A stretch of 23,823 nucleotides of DNA, from positions 1-23,823 of the forward strand of contig CAKUNB010000009.1 of assembly GCA_934668285.1 (NCBI GenBank). Direction: 5' to 3'. The DNA is from an uncultured Oscillospiraceae bacterium (GTDB lineage: Bacteria; Bacillota; Clostridia; Oscillospirales; Oscillospiraceae). Below, piece after piece: positions 6,917 through 15,785 of the stretch (positions within the stretch are counted from its first letter, which is position 1; the number at the start of each line of letters is the position of its first letter). The translations under genes and the position numbers were made by a program. A model generated the notes under the pieces. That model worked only from the letters and a program-made list of their open reading frames with translations. It was not told where the DNA came from and made no database searches.

Positions 6917-7956
6917 GCAAGGGTCATCTCCTCAGCCTTCTGCGGGGCGGCTTCGTTGAGGAAGTCGGCGAACGTTTCCGACGTGCCGGTAAAATTCGGT
7001 TCCGTTTCTGCCGTGAACGAAAGATAGCCGCGCTTGCCGAAGTCCAGCGGCTCGCGCAGCAGCACAGAGCCGCCGTGATTGACGCCGACCTTCGGCTCTA
7101 CAGAGCAGAAGCGGCTGCCGTCGTCGCTGTGGCGCAGGTGGTAGCAGTACAGTCCGGCGGGAACGTCCGCATCCGTCAGGCGGGCGTTGGTAAACAGCGC
7201 GGGCTTGCCCAGCAGCTCGATCCGCTCATATTTCTCGTCCTCCAAATAGATATAGCCTGTACCGGCGGCATTCAGGGCAAGGCCCCATGCCTCCGGCGCA
7301 GCGCCCATGACGCTGCAAGCAAACGCGACCGCCTCCCGCTCCGTTTCGGGGAACCATTCCTCTGCACACGCGCCGTCCCGATAGCGATATCTGCCGCAGT
7401 TGCAGCCGACGTCCTCGTCTGCCCATTCGTGTTCGATTTCCACGTCAGGAAACAGCTCTGCCAGCTTCCGCAGCACTGGATGCGGCGCGGACCACGCCGT
7501 CTGAAAGGCGAGGCAATTTCCCTCTCGAAACCTCCCATCCTCGCAGCCGTAAGCATTCCATTTCGTGCCCCAGTGCTTGACGCGCCAGTCGTACCACGTG
7601 GCGGCGCCGTATAAGCGGAGATTGTTCCACGCAGCCTTTCCCAGCGCCCACACCTCCGGCCGGATGTCCGTGCGCTGGCGCAAAAAGGCCGCCTCGCTCT
7701 CGCGTGGGATATCCGCCAGCTCGTCCTGATGCAGCGTCCCGCCGAGCGTGTAGACTTCGATAAAGTCCTTGTAGGCTTGCAGGCCGGCATCTGTCTTGCT
7801 GCTTGCCTCAATGTTCAGGCTCTCCGGCATGGGCAGAATTTTGTTAAAGTCTACCGACCCAAGCACAAGCCCATCCTGCCGGACCGCCTCCAACACCTCC
7901 CGCACCCGCGCCGCATCCCCACGCAGCGTCAGCACATTCGTTACATGATTTGGCAT
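6913..7956 (-). CDS. Api92-like / LPD28-domain protein, first gene of the transfer operon
   Basis: 347 aa from ATG at 7956 (MPNHVTNVL), preceded by AGAGGTGAAAG; the open frame continues upstream through a hairpin and is not coding there. The N-terminus MPNHVTNVLTLRGD and the part to about residue 230, with WYDWRVKHWGTKWNAY at 121-136, match the Api92-like ferredoxin-fold proteins (DUF1281 type) carried by phages and plasmids. Residues 243-306 (IELLGKPALFTNARL, then GLYCYHLRHSDDG) match large-polyvalent-protein-associated domain 28 (LPD28). Such proteins are suspected to act in the recipient as anti-defence or regulatory factors, but no activity is established. The junction with dam is an ATGA overlap. 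Confidence 0.75.
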   Translation of the reverse strand: MPNHVTNVLTLRGDAARVREVLEAVRQDGLVLGSVDFNKILPMPESLNIEASSKTDAGLQAYKDFIEVYTLGGTLHQDELADIPRESEAAFLRQRTDIRPEVWALGKAAWNNLRLYGAATWYDWRVKHWGTKWNAYGCEDGRFREGNCLAFQTAWSAPHPVLRKLAELFPDVEIEHEWADEDVGCNCGRYRYRDGACAEEWFPETEREAVAFACSVMGAAPEAWGLALNAAGTGYIYLEDEKYERIELLGKPALFTNARLTDADVPAGLYCYHLRHSDDGSRFCSVEPKVGVNHGGSVLLREPLDFGKRGYLSFTAETEPNFTGTSETFADFLNEAAPQKAEEMTLA

Positions 7957-7994
7957 TTCTTTCACCTCTTGCTTTCTGATTTGTATATAAAAAA

Positions 7995-8030
7995 CCGAAG
8001 CACCGAACGGTTTTGCGGTCGGTGCTTCGG
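7995..8030 (-). terminator. Terminator-like hairpin upstream of the transfer operon
   Basis: A 12-bp perfect stem (CCGAAGCACCGA / TCGGTGCTTCGG) with a 12-base loop. Read on the minus strand it is followed at once by TTTTTT, giving a strong intrinsic-terminator shape. On the plus strand it is followed by TAATTTTT. It stands only 39 bases before the ATG of the first transfer gene, so it could insulate the element from tRNA transcription or act as an attenuator. Confidence 0.65.
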
Positions 8031-8126
8031 TAATTTTTCTAGTTGTATTAAATTTGTATAAAAGCGGCACTTTACGGTCACAGCGCACTGCACGATGCTG
8101 CGCAGCCGGACTTCAGAGAATACAAA

Positions 8127-8150
8127 GAAGCCACCCAAACGGGTGGCTTC
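8127..8150 (-). terminator. Intrinsic terminator of tRNA-Ala
   Basis: A 10-bp perfect stem (GAAGCCACCC / GGGTGGCTTC) with a 4-base loop. On the minus strand it is followed by TTTGTATT. It starts six bases after the CCA end of the tRNA and should end the tRNA transcript. Confidence 0.8.
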
Positions 8151-8155
8151 CTGTA

Positions 8156-8231
8156 TGGTGGACCTTAGGGGGATCGAACCCCTGACCTCAAGATTGCGAA
8201 CCTTGCGCTCTCCCAGCTGAGCTAAAGGCCC
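8156..8231 (-). tRNA. tRNA-Ala (anticodon CGC)
   Basis: 76 bases folding as a complete cloverleaf. The acceptor GGGCCTT pairs with AAGGTCC (one G-U pair). The D-arm is GCTC...GAGC, the anticodon stem is CAAGG/TCTTG and the loop TTCGCAA contains anticodon CGC. The T-arm is AGGGG-TTCGATC-CCCCT and the CCA end is encoded. Anticodon CGC reads GCG alanine codons, which are frequent in this GC-rich window. The conjugation module lies on its 3' side, which is the usual side for ICE integration at tRNA genes. Confidence 0.95.
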
Positions 8232-8234
8232 AAA
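8206..8234 (-). repeat. 29-bp direct repeat, copy 1 (5' half of tRNA-Ala plus 3 upstream bases)
   Basis: This segment is identical to 8317-8345, 111 bp away in the same orientation. It covers the first 26 bases of the tRNA and three bases before it. Identity stops abruptly at both ends, so the two copies look like a recombination or duplication footprint rather than two diverged full tRNAs. Confidence 0.9.
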
Positions 8235-8316
8235 TTTCTGGTGTTTTCTGAACTTTTTGATGCAAAATGGAATCGGCGGATGCGGCGTGTTTTCGGGGCC
8301 CGCTTTAAGGACCATT

Positions 8317-8342
8317 CGCTCTCCCAGCTGAGCTAAAGGCCC
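8317..8342 (-). pseudogene. Truncated tRNA-Ala (5' half only)
   Basis: The first 26 bases match the intact tRNA-Ala exactly (acceptor 5' strand, D-arm, position 26), and then similarity stops. There is no matching anticodon arm, T-arm or acceptor 3' strand in the following 80 bases, so it cannot fold as a tRNA. With three more upstream bases it makes a 29-bp exact repeat at 8317-8345. It lies between the promoter at 8376-8403 and the intact tRNA, so it should be transcribed on the same precursor. Confidence 0.85.
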
Positions 8343-8375
8343 AAAGTATGGGGCGGATTGGGTTCCGTGGGGATT

Positions 8376-8403
8376 ATTATAGCACGTTGTTTGAAAAATG
8401 CAA
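8376..8403 (-). promoter_or_regulatory. Sigma-A promoter for the tRNA-Ala transcript
   Basis: On the minus strand, -35 TTGCAT (8403-8398) and -10 TATAAT (8381-8376) are 16 bp apart, pointing at the tRNA fragment and then the intact tRNA. No other convincing promoter is seen between the fragment and the intact gene. Confidence 0.75.
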
Positions 8404-8486
8404 CTGTTTTTTCGCGAATTGTGGAAAAATCTTATGTGGGGCGGCGGGGAACTCGGGCGATTTCTGCGCGTCAAAAGAAAAAACGC

Positions 8487-8612
8487 GGCGGGGTGGCACC
8501 CCGCCCTACGGATTCTATCGACACTGCCTGCACGGGCCGATGTACCCGCAAGGGGTATGCCGCATCCGTAAGGCTCCTTCGTCGGAAACTTCTGCGCAAT
8601 GGGCATCGGCCC
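8487..8612. repeat. GC-rich palindromic intergenic repeats (CCCTACG family)
   Basis: The first palindrome, GGCGGGGT-GGC-ACCCCGCC (8487-8505), is followed by CTACGG. A TGCCTGCACG linker (8526-8535 region) leads into a second inverted pair, GGGCCGATG (8534-8542) and CATCGGCCC (8604-8612), again followed by CCTACG. The same building blocks recur at 18238-18328, and the linker also at 19384 and 23463. This looks like a dispersed intergenic family of REP/MITE type; there is no coding capacity of its own. Confidence 0.7.
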
Positions 8613-8663
8613 CTACGCAAAACCGGAGGTGGGCGTGTCTGTCGGCGGGTGGGCAGGAGGGCC

Positions 8664-8692
8664 TTGCGTTTCGGCGCAAAGCATGATATGAT
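8664..8692 (+). promoter_or_regulatory. Sigma-A promoter of the EEP-family gene
   Basis: TTGCGT (8664-8669) and TATGAT (8687-8692) with a 17-bp spacer. The -10 contains an in-frame ATG at 8688, which excludes that codon as the start and supports the TTG start at 8715. The predicted leader is only about 15 bases and carries AGGAGG. Confidence 0.65.
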
Positions 8693-8714
8693 AGGCGCAA
8701 AGGAGGCGGTTTTT

Positions 8715-10214
8715 TTGAACGACCACAACATTCCTTCTGATTACGATCTGCAGAACGGCTCCGGCCTGGGGTCGGAGGCGGATGGTTTGAACGGCAACTA
8801 CACACCGAACGGCGGCTATAGACCCGAGGCGGATGGCTTGGACGACGGCTATGCGCCGGAAGGCGGCTATAGGCCCGAGGCGGATGGCTTGGACGACGGC
8901 TATGCGCCGGAGGGCGGCGCGTATTATGGCAGCGCGGAGGGGGAACCCTATGACGGCGCGGGAGCGCCGTACGATGACGCAGGAGAATCCTATGACGGCA
9001 GCGAGGAGCCTTACGATGGCGGGGAACCCTACGATGAGGGGGAACCCTACGATGAGGACTGCGAGCCTTACGACGAGGCGGATGCAGAAGGCTATGAGGA
9101 CGGCGAATACACCGACGTGCCGCGGCCGAAGCGCAGGAAAAAGCGCCCGCTGCCGCTGCGCATTCTGCGGATTGCGGGCAAGGCGCTGCTGGCGGCGGTG
9201 CTGATCGCGGCTATTCTCGCGGGCGGGCTGTTCGGCTATCTGACCGTTGCGGAGTATACGCCGGCCTACGCCGAGACGGCGCAGCGCGGCGCGGTCTCCG
9301 CAACGCAGAAGTTCAGCGGCAATACCCTGCGCCTGTTGACCTTCAACACCGGCTACGGCGGGCTTGGCGAGGATGCCGACTTCTTCATGGACGGCGGCAG
9401 CGGCGTGAATCCCGACGAGGAGTCGACTGTGACCTATAATATGATGGGCATCGAGTGCATCTTGGAGGATGCCGACGCCGATGTTATCCTCCTGCAGGAG
9501 GTGGACACCGATTCGGCGCGCTCGTTTGGCCGCAACCAGTGGCTGCAATACGAGTACGATCTGAAGAAGTACGAGTCCCGTTACGCGCTGAACTATTCGT
9601 GCGACTACGTTCCCTATCCCGTAACCAGCCCGATGGGGCGGATGCACTCCGGCATTGCGACCTACAGCCGCTACGACATCAGCTCCGCGACGCGTTACAG
9701 TCTGCCGTGCCCGTTTACATGGCCGACACGCGTGGCAAATCTCAAGCGCTGTCTGCTCGTTACGCGCATTCCCATCGCCAACAGCGAGCAGGAGCTTGTG
9801 ATCGTCAACCTGCATCTGGAGGCCTATGACGACGGCGAGGGCAAGGCCGCGCAGACCGAGCAGCTCCTCACGCTGCTCAAGGAGGAGTACGAAAAGGGGA
9901 ACTACGTCATCGCCGGCGGCGACTTCAACCAGACCTTCCCCGGCGCGGCCGACCGCTATCCGGTCAGCGCGGACAGCGCATGGAAGCCCGGCCTGCTCGA
10001 CCGGTTGTCCGACGGCTGGAGCTACACGTATGATGACAGCAACCCGACCTGCCGCTCGCTTGACGCGCCGTACAGCACGGATTCGCAGCATTTTGTGATC
10101 GACGGCTACATCGTCTCGCCGAATGTGCAGGTCGACCGCGTGCAGACGCTCGACGAGGGCTTTGTCTACTCCGACCACAATCCGGTGCTGCTGGACGTTA
10201 CGCTGCTGTCGTAA
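8715..10214 (+). CDS. Membrane-anchored extracellular endonuclease/exonuclease/phosphatase (EEP) family protein with acidic repeat N-terminus
   Basis: 499 aa. TTG at 8715 is the chosen start: AGGAGG is eight bases upstream and earlier in-frame ATGs lie in or before the promoter. Residues 1-135 are an acidic, Gly/Tyr/Pro-rich, probably disordered tail with two 17-residue repeats (34-67) and several EPYDxG units (78-121). A basic patch (RPKRRKKR, 137-144) and one membrane segment (154-177) follow, so the N-terminus should be cytoplasmic and the enzyme outside. Residues 204-499 carry the EEP (PF03372) motifs: LLTFNTGYGG with Asn211, LLQEVD with Glu262, NLHLEA with His367, GGDFNQ with Asp403/Asn405, Asp463, and SDHNP with Asp487/His488. 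All catalytic positions are present. The substrate (nucleic acid, phospholipid or inositol phosphate) cannot be told from sequence. It is monocistronic. Confidence 0.88.
   Translation: MNDHNIPSDYDLQNGSGLGSEADGLNGNYTPNGGYRPEADGLDDGYAPEGGYRPEADGLDDGYAPEGGAYYGSAEGEPYDGAGAPYDDAGESYDGSEEPYDGGEPYDEGEPYDEDCEPYDEADAEGYEDGEYTDVPRPKRRKKRPLPLRILRIAGKALLAAVLIAAILAGGLFGYLTVAEYTPAYAETAQRGAVSATQKFSGNTLRLLTFNTGYGGLGEDADFFMDGGSGVNPDEESTVTYNMMGIECILEDADADVILLQEVDTDSARSFGRNQWLQYEYDLKKYESRYALNYSCDYVPYPVTSPMGRMHSGIATYSRYDISSATRYSLPCPFTWPTRVANLKRCLLVTRIPIANSEQELVIVNLHLEAYDDGEGKAAQTEQLLTLLKEEYEKGNYVIAGGDFNQTFPGAADRYPVSADSAWKPGLLDRLSDGWSYTYDDSNPTCRSLDAPYSTDSQHFVIDGYIVSPNVQVDRVQTLDEGFVYSDHNPVLLDVTLLS
8814..8915 (+). 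repeat. Two tandem 51-bp coding repeats in the EEP gene
   Basis: Two nearly identical 51-bp units encode GYRPEADGLDDGYAPEG twice in a row, preceded by a degenerate third unit (SEADGLNGNYTPNG). Only a couple of silent changes separate the two full units, suggesting recent slippage or recombination. Copy number may vary between strains. Confidence 0.9.
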
Positions 10215-10253
10215 CACGCTTTGCGGACGCCGAGGGAGAGAAATCCAGAGCTT

Positions 10254-10277
10254 TTCCGAAAAAAGTCCGGAATTTTT
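10254..10277 (+). terminator. Weak terminator after the EEP gene
   Basis: A short stem, TTCCG / CGGAA, around a 9-base loop followed by TTTTT, located 40 bases after the stop. The stem is only 5 bp, so its efficiency is doubtful. Confidence 0.35.
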
Positions 10278-10288
10278 GAAAATTCTGC

Positions 10289-10317
10289 TTTACTTTTTCG
10301 GCCGCACGTGCTATCAT
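10289..10317 (+). promoter_or_regulatory. Promoter of rpsO, extended -10 type
   Basis: TTTACT (10289-10294), 17-bp spacer, TATCAT (10312-10317) with a TGC extension directly before the -10. It lies about 135 bases before the rpsO ATG, implying a leader of about 130 bases. Confidence 0.6.
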
Positions 10318-10324
10318 GATACGG

Positions 10325-10440
10325 CTGACGGTTTCGTCTGCAAGCATTTTTGCTCCTCGCGCTCAGTCCAGGGAGAAAGCGCCGATCCTCGGTGCATTTC
10401 CGCCGCCCCGACTTAGCCGACGGAGAATCATTTCAGAAAG
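10325..10440 (+). promoter_or_regulatory. Candidate S15 autoregulatory leader of rpsO
   Basis: A long leader between promoter and rpsO contains short hairpins, the clearest being GCGCCGA-TCC-TCGGTGC (10379-10395) with one G-U pair. From established knowledge, ribosomal protein S15 represses its own mRNA through leader structures in several bacteria, with different folds per phylum. The position and structure are suggestive, but no known leader class was recognised base by base. Confidence 0.35.
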
Positions 10441-10452
10441 GTGGAAACAACC

Positions 10453-10719
10453 ATGATTCAGAAGGAAAAGAAAACCGCGATCATTGCCGAGTACGCGACC
10501 CATGAGGGCGACACCGGCTCCCCCGAGGTTCAGATCGCAATCCTCACCGCCCGCATCAACGAGCTGACCGAGCACCTGCGCGAGCACAAGCACGACAACC
10601 ACTCCCGCCGCGGCCTGCTCATGATGGTCGGTAAGCGCCGCAGCCTGCTGGACTATCTGGCAAAGAAGGACATCAACCGTTACCGCTCCATTATCGCGCG
10701 TCTGGGCATCCGTAAGTAA
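10453..10719 (+). CDS. rpsO: 30S ribosomal protein S15
   Basis: 88 aa, the usual length of S15. The start ATG at 10453 (MIQKEKK) is preceded by AAAGGTGG; a GTG four codons earlier lies over the ribosome site and is rejected. It carries the family signatures [11 protein letters not shown] (near 20-30), [19 protein letters not shown] (about 40-58) and KRRSLLDYL (65-73). S15 binds the central domain of 16S rRNA early in small-subunit assembly. It is followed by a terminator and by pnp, the conserved rpsO-pnp order. Confidence 0.98.
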   Translation: MIQKEKKTAIIAEYATHEGDTGSPEVQIAILTARINELTEHLREHKHDNHSRRGLLMMVGKRRSLLDYLAKKDINRYRSIIARLGIRK

Positions 10720-10731
10720 TTTTGTGAGATA

Positions 10732-10763
10732 GAGGGTGACCAACTTCCGGTCGCCCTCTTTTC
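10732..10763 (+). terminator. rpsO terminator/attenuator
   Basis: GAGGGTGACC / GGTCGCCCTC, a 10-bp stem with one G-U pair, a 7-base loop and a TTTT tail, placed 12 bases after the rpsO stop. As no promoter is obvious between it and pnp, partial read-through probably feeds pnp. Confidence 0.8.
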
Positions 10764-10778
10764 GCATACCGTCCCCGC

Positions 10779-10849
10779 TCGCGGGAGCGCCGTTTAGCAG
10801 TTGAAGGTACGGCCCAGGGCCGCAGCTTCAAGTGCTAAACCTCCCGCGA
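10779..10849 (+). promoter_or_regulatory. Long hairpin in the pnp leader
   Basis: A nested stem: TCGCGGGAG / CTCCCGCGA (9 bp), a CGCC bulge, GTTTAGCA / TGCTAAAC (8 bp), a G-G mismatch, TTGAAG / CTTCAA (6 bp), a small internal loop, and CGGCC / GGCCG (5 bp) closing a 3-base loop. About 28 base pairs in 71 bases end 28 bases before the pnp ATG. In E. coli, a similar double-stranded leader is cut by RNase III and then lets PNPase repress its own mRNA; an analogous role here is inference. Confidence 0.6.
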
Positions 10850-10877
10850 AACACCATATTTTTTAAGGAGGTTTCCC

Positions 10878-13007
10878 ATGGTTACCAGAAAGCAGTACCC
10901 CAACCATCACGTTTTTGAGACCGTCATCGGCGGCCGTCCCTTCACGGTCGAGACCGGTAAGGTCGCGGAGCTGGCCGACGCCGAGTGCATCTGCCGCTAC
11001 GGCGACACCACCGTCCTCGTCACCGTCACCTGCTCGCCCGACCCCAAGCCCGGCATCGACTACTTCCCCCTGACCATCGAGTTCGAGGAGAGAATGTACT
11101 CCGTCGGCCGCATCCCCGGCAGCTTTAACCGCCGCGAGGGCAAGCCCTCCGAGCGCGGCATCCTCAACAGCCGCATCATCGACCGCCCGATGCGCCCGCT
11201 GTTTGATGACGAGCTGAGAAACGACGTCGTCGTCACCTGCACCGTGCTGACCAACGACTACGACAACCCCGTGGAAATCGTCGCCTCCCTCGGCGCATCC
11301 ATCGCCATCGCTTCGTCCGACGTTCCCTGGAACGGCCCGGTCGCCACGACCAACGTCTGCCACCTGAACGGCGAGTATATCATCAACCCCTCCACCGATC
11401 AGCGCAACGCGTCGGACTGCTTCGTGTGCATCTCCTCCACCTTCGAGAAGGTTGTCATGATCGAAACCGAGGCCAAGGAAGCTCCCGAGGCCATCGTCTA
11501 CGAGGCCATCCGCATCGCCCATGAGACGAACATGGAGGTTGTGAAGTTTATCAACGAGATCGTCGCGACGATCGGCAAGCCGAAGTTCACCTTTGAGAAG
11601 GCCGCCGTCAACCATGAGCTGCTCGACGACCTGTGCGCCTATGGCATGGATCAGATCGAGTACGCCCTCGACACCGACGACAAGAACATCCGCGAGGAGC
11701 GCCTGACCGCTGCCCGCCGCGATTTTGCCGAGAAGTTCGCCGAGAAGTACGAGGATTTCGATATCAACATCGACGTCTGCCTGTATAAGATGCAGAAGAA
11801 GGTCGTCAAGAAGTGGCTCCTCGCGGGCAAGCGCGTGGACGGCCGCGGCATGGACGAGATTCGCCCGCTCGACGCCGAGGTCGGCGTTCTGCCGCGCGTC
11901 CACGGCTCCGGTCTGTTCGCCAGAGGCCAGACGCAGGTTCTGTCCATCTGCACGCTGAACACGCTCTCCGCCGCGCAGAAGCTCGACACGATCTATCAGG
12001 AAGACACCAAGCGCTATATCCACCACTATAACTTCCCGTCCTTCTCCACCGGCGAGGCCCGTGCGGCCCGCTCCACCTCCCGCCGCGAGATCGGCCATGG
12101 CTCGCTGGCAGAAAAGGCGCTGCTGCCCGTCATCCCGTCCGTCGAGGAGTTCCCGTACGCCATCCGCGTCGTGTCCGAGGTTCTGTCCTCGAACGGCTCG
12201 ACCTCGCAGGGCTCCATCTGCGGCTCCACGCTCGCGCTGATGGACGCAGGCGTTCCCATCAAGCGCCCCGTCGCGGGCATCTCCTGCGGCCTCATCTCCG
12301 ACCAGGAGACCGGCGAATGGCGCACCTTCACCGACATTCAGGGTGTCGAGGACTTCCACGGCGAGATGGACTTCAAGGTCGCCGGTACAAGCGAGGGCAT
12401 CACCGCCATTCAGATGGACCTGAAGAACAAGGGCCTGACGATGGAAATCATTGCCGACGCGCTCGAGCGCTGCCGCAAGGCCCGTCTGGAAATTCTCAAC
12501 GAGGTCATGCTCCCCTGCATCTCCGCACCGCGCGCCGAGGTTTCCGACTACGCGCCGAAGATGATCTCCATGAAGATCCCCGTTGAGAAGATCCGCGAGG
12601 TCATCGGCTCCGGCGGCAAGACCATCCAGAAGATCTGCGCCGACACCGGCGCCAAGGTCGACATCGACGACGACGGCAACGTCTTTATCGCTGCGGTCGA
12701 TCCCGCTGCGGGCTACGCCGCCAAGAAGATGATCGACGACATCTGCTTCGTCCCCGAGGTCGGCGCGCTGTACTACGGCAAGGTCGTCCGCATCCTGCCC
12801 ATCGGCGCGTTCGTCGAGATCGCTCCGGGTCATGACGGCATGGTGCACATCTCCAAGCTCGAAAACCGCCGCGTCGAGAAGGTCGAGGATGTCCTCAACA
12901 TCGGCGACATGACGTGGGTCAAGTTCATGGGCTTCGACGAAAAGGGCCGCGCCAACTTCAGCCGCAAGGACGCGCTGAAGGAAATCGCAGAATCCGAGAA
13001 GCAGTAA
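10878..13007 (+). CDS. pnp: Polyribonucleotide nucleotidyltransferase (PNPase)
   Basis: 709 aa, ATG at 10878 with AAGGAGG seven bases upstream. This trimeric 3'-5' exoribonuclease degrades RNA phosphorolytically. The first RNase PH domain lies at about 12-145, then the all-helical domain, and the second RNase PH domain at about 320-550 with RREIGHGSLAEKAL (about 402-415) and SNGSTSQGSICG. The metal/catalytic residues matching E. coli Asp486, Asp492 and Lys494 are present as Asp492, Asp498 and Lys500 in VEDFHGEMDFK. A KH domain at about 564-625 (VIGSGGKTIQKI) and an S1 domain at 628-700 complete it. Length and domains are normal. It lies downstream of rpsO behind a terminator and a hairpin leader. 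Confidence 0.98.
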   Translation: MVTRKQYPNHHVFETVIGGRPFTVETGKVAELADAECICRYGDTTVLVTVTCSPDPKPGIDYFPLTIEFEERMYSVGRIPGSFNRREGKPSERGILNSRIIDRPMRPLFDDELRNDVVVTCTVLTNDYDNPVEIVASLGASIAIASSDVPWNGPVATTNVCHLNGEYIINPSTDQRNASDCFVCISSTFEKVVMIETEAKEAPEAIVYEAIRIAHETNMEVVKFINEIVATIGKPKFTFEKAAVNHELLDDLCAYGMDQIEYALDTDDKNIREERLTAARRDFAEKFAEKYEDFDINIDVCLYKMQKKVVKKWLLAGKRVDGRGMDEIRPLDAEVGVLPRVHGSGLFARGQTQVLSICTLNTLSAAQKLDTIYQEDTKRYIHHYNFPSFSTGEARAARSTSRREIGHGSLAEKALLPVIPSVEEFPYAIRVVSEVLSSNGSTSQGSICGSTLALMDAGVPIKRPVAGISCGLISDQETGEWRTFTDIQGVEDFHGEMDFKVAGTSEGITAIQMDLKNKGLTMEIIADALERCRKARLEILNEVMLPCISAPRAEVSDYAPKMISMKIPVEKIREVIGSGGKTIQKICADTGAKVDIDDDGNVFIAAVDPAAGYAAKKMIDDICFVPEVGALYYGKVVRILPIGAFVEIAPGHDGMVHISKLENRRVEKVEDVLNIGDMTWVKFMGFDEKGRANFSRKDALKEIAESEKQ

Positions 13008-13017
13008 GTAAAGAAAT

Positions 13018-13055
13018 ACCGCCCGCCGTTCATTGTAACGGCGGGCGGTTTTTTT
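13018..13055 (+). terminator. Terminator between convergent pnp and clpB
   Basis: A 13-bp perfect stem (ACCGCCCGCCGTT / AACGGCGGGCGGT), 6-base loop and a run of seven T on the plus strand. On the minus strand the tail is ATTTCTTT, so it may also serve clpB, which ends at 13066. Confidence 0.92.
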
Positions 13056-13065
13056 GTCAATTTTG

Positions 13066-15663
<2,598 letters not shown>

Positions 15664-15717
15664 ACTGTATGCTCCTTCCTGCCCCGCCGCCGGAAAAACC
15701 GGCGCGGCGCCGGATTT

Positions 15718-15744
15718 TTAGCACTCTCGCTATTAGAGTGCTAA
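15718..15744. promoter_or_regulatory. CIRCE operator of clpB
   Basis: A perfect match to TTAGCACTC-N9-GAGTGCTAA, the binding site of the heat-shock repressor HrcA. It sits just downstream of the clpB -10, where HrcA binding blocks transcription. Confidence 0.97.
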
Positions 15745-15757
15745 CTCTTTTTTCTTC

Positions 15758-15785
15758 ATCATATCACTGTTTTCCCGTTTGTCAA
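15758..15785 (-). promoter_or_regulatory. Sigma-A promoter of clpB
   Basis: On the minus strand, TTGACA (15785-15780) and TATGAT (15763-15758) with a 16-bp spacer. The start site should fall near 15751, a few bases before the CIRCE element. Confidence 0.85.

Larger units (their letters stand above)
1..7956 (-). mobile_element. Tn1549/CTn-type integrative conjugative element, partial (transfer module)
   Basis: Ten consecutive minus-strand genes form a tightly packed conjugation operon: Api92/LPD28 protein, Dam-type methylase, Cys-rich protein, DUF3852-like protein, VirB6-like, PrgI-like, a 196-aa protein, VirB4, peptidoglycan hydrolase and amidoligase. From family knowledge, this set is characteristic of Firmicutes elements related to Tn1549 and the C. 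difficile CTns. The left end is outside the window. The right end lies somewhere between the first gene and the tRNA-Ala at 8156. No integrase, relaxase or VirD4 coupling protein is present here, so the element either continues to the left in a rearranged order or has lost its upstream half. The extent given is gene content, not a mapped att-to-att boundary. Confidence 0.85.

Noticed and set aside
8317..8345. Second functional tRNA gene
   Set aside because: Only the 5' half matches; no anticodon arm, T-arm or acceptor 3' strand follows.
7962..8606. 214-codon minus-strand open frame containing a GPLAQLGER-type peptide
   Set aside because: This peptide is the well-known mistranslation of a tRNA gene; the frame runs through the tRNA-Ala and its truncated copy.
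8487..8612. CRISPR array
   Set aside because: The repeats are few, palindromic and unevenly spaced with no unique spacers, and no cas gene is present; no CRISPR-like array was seen anywhere in the window.
8688..8714. ATG at 8688 as start of the EEP gene
   Set aside because: It lies within the predicted -10 box and has no ribosome site, while TTG at 8715 has AGGAGG at good spacing.
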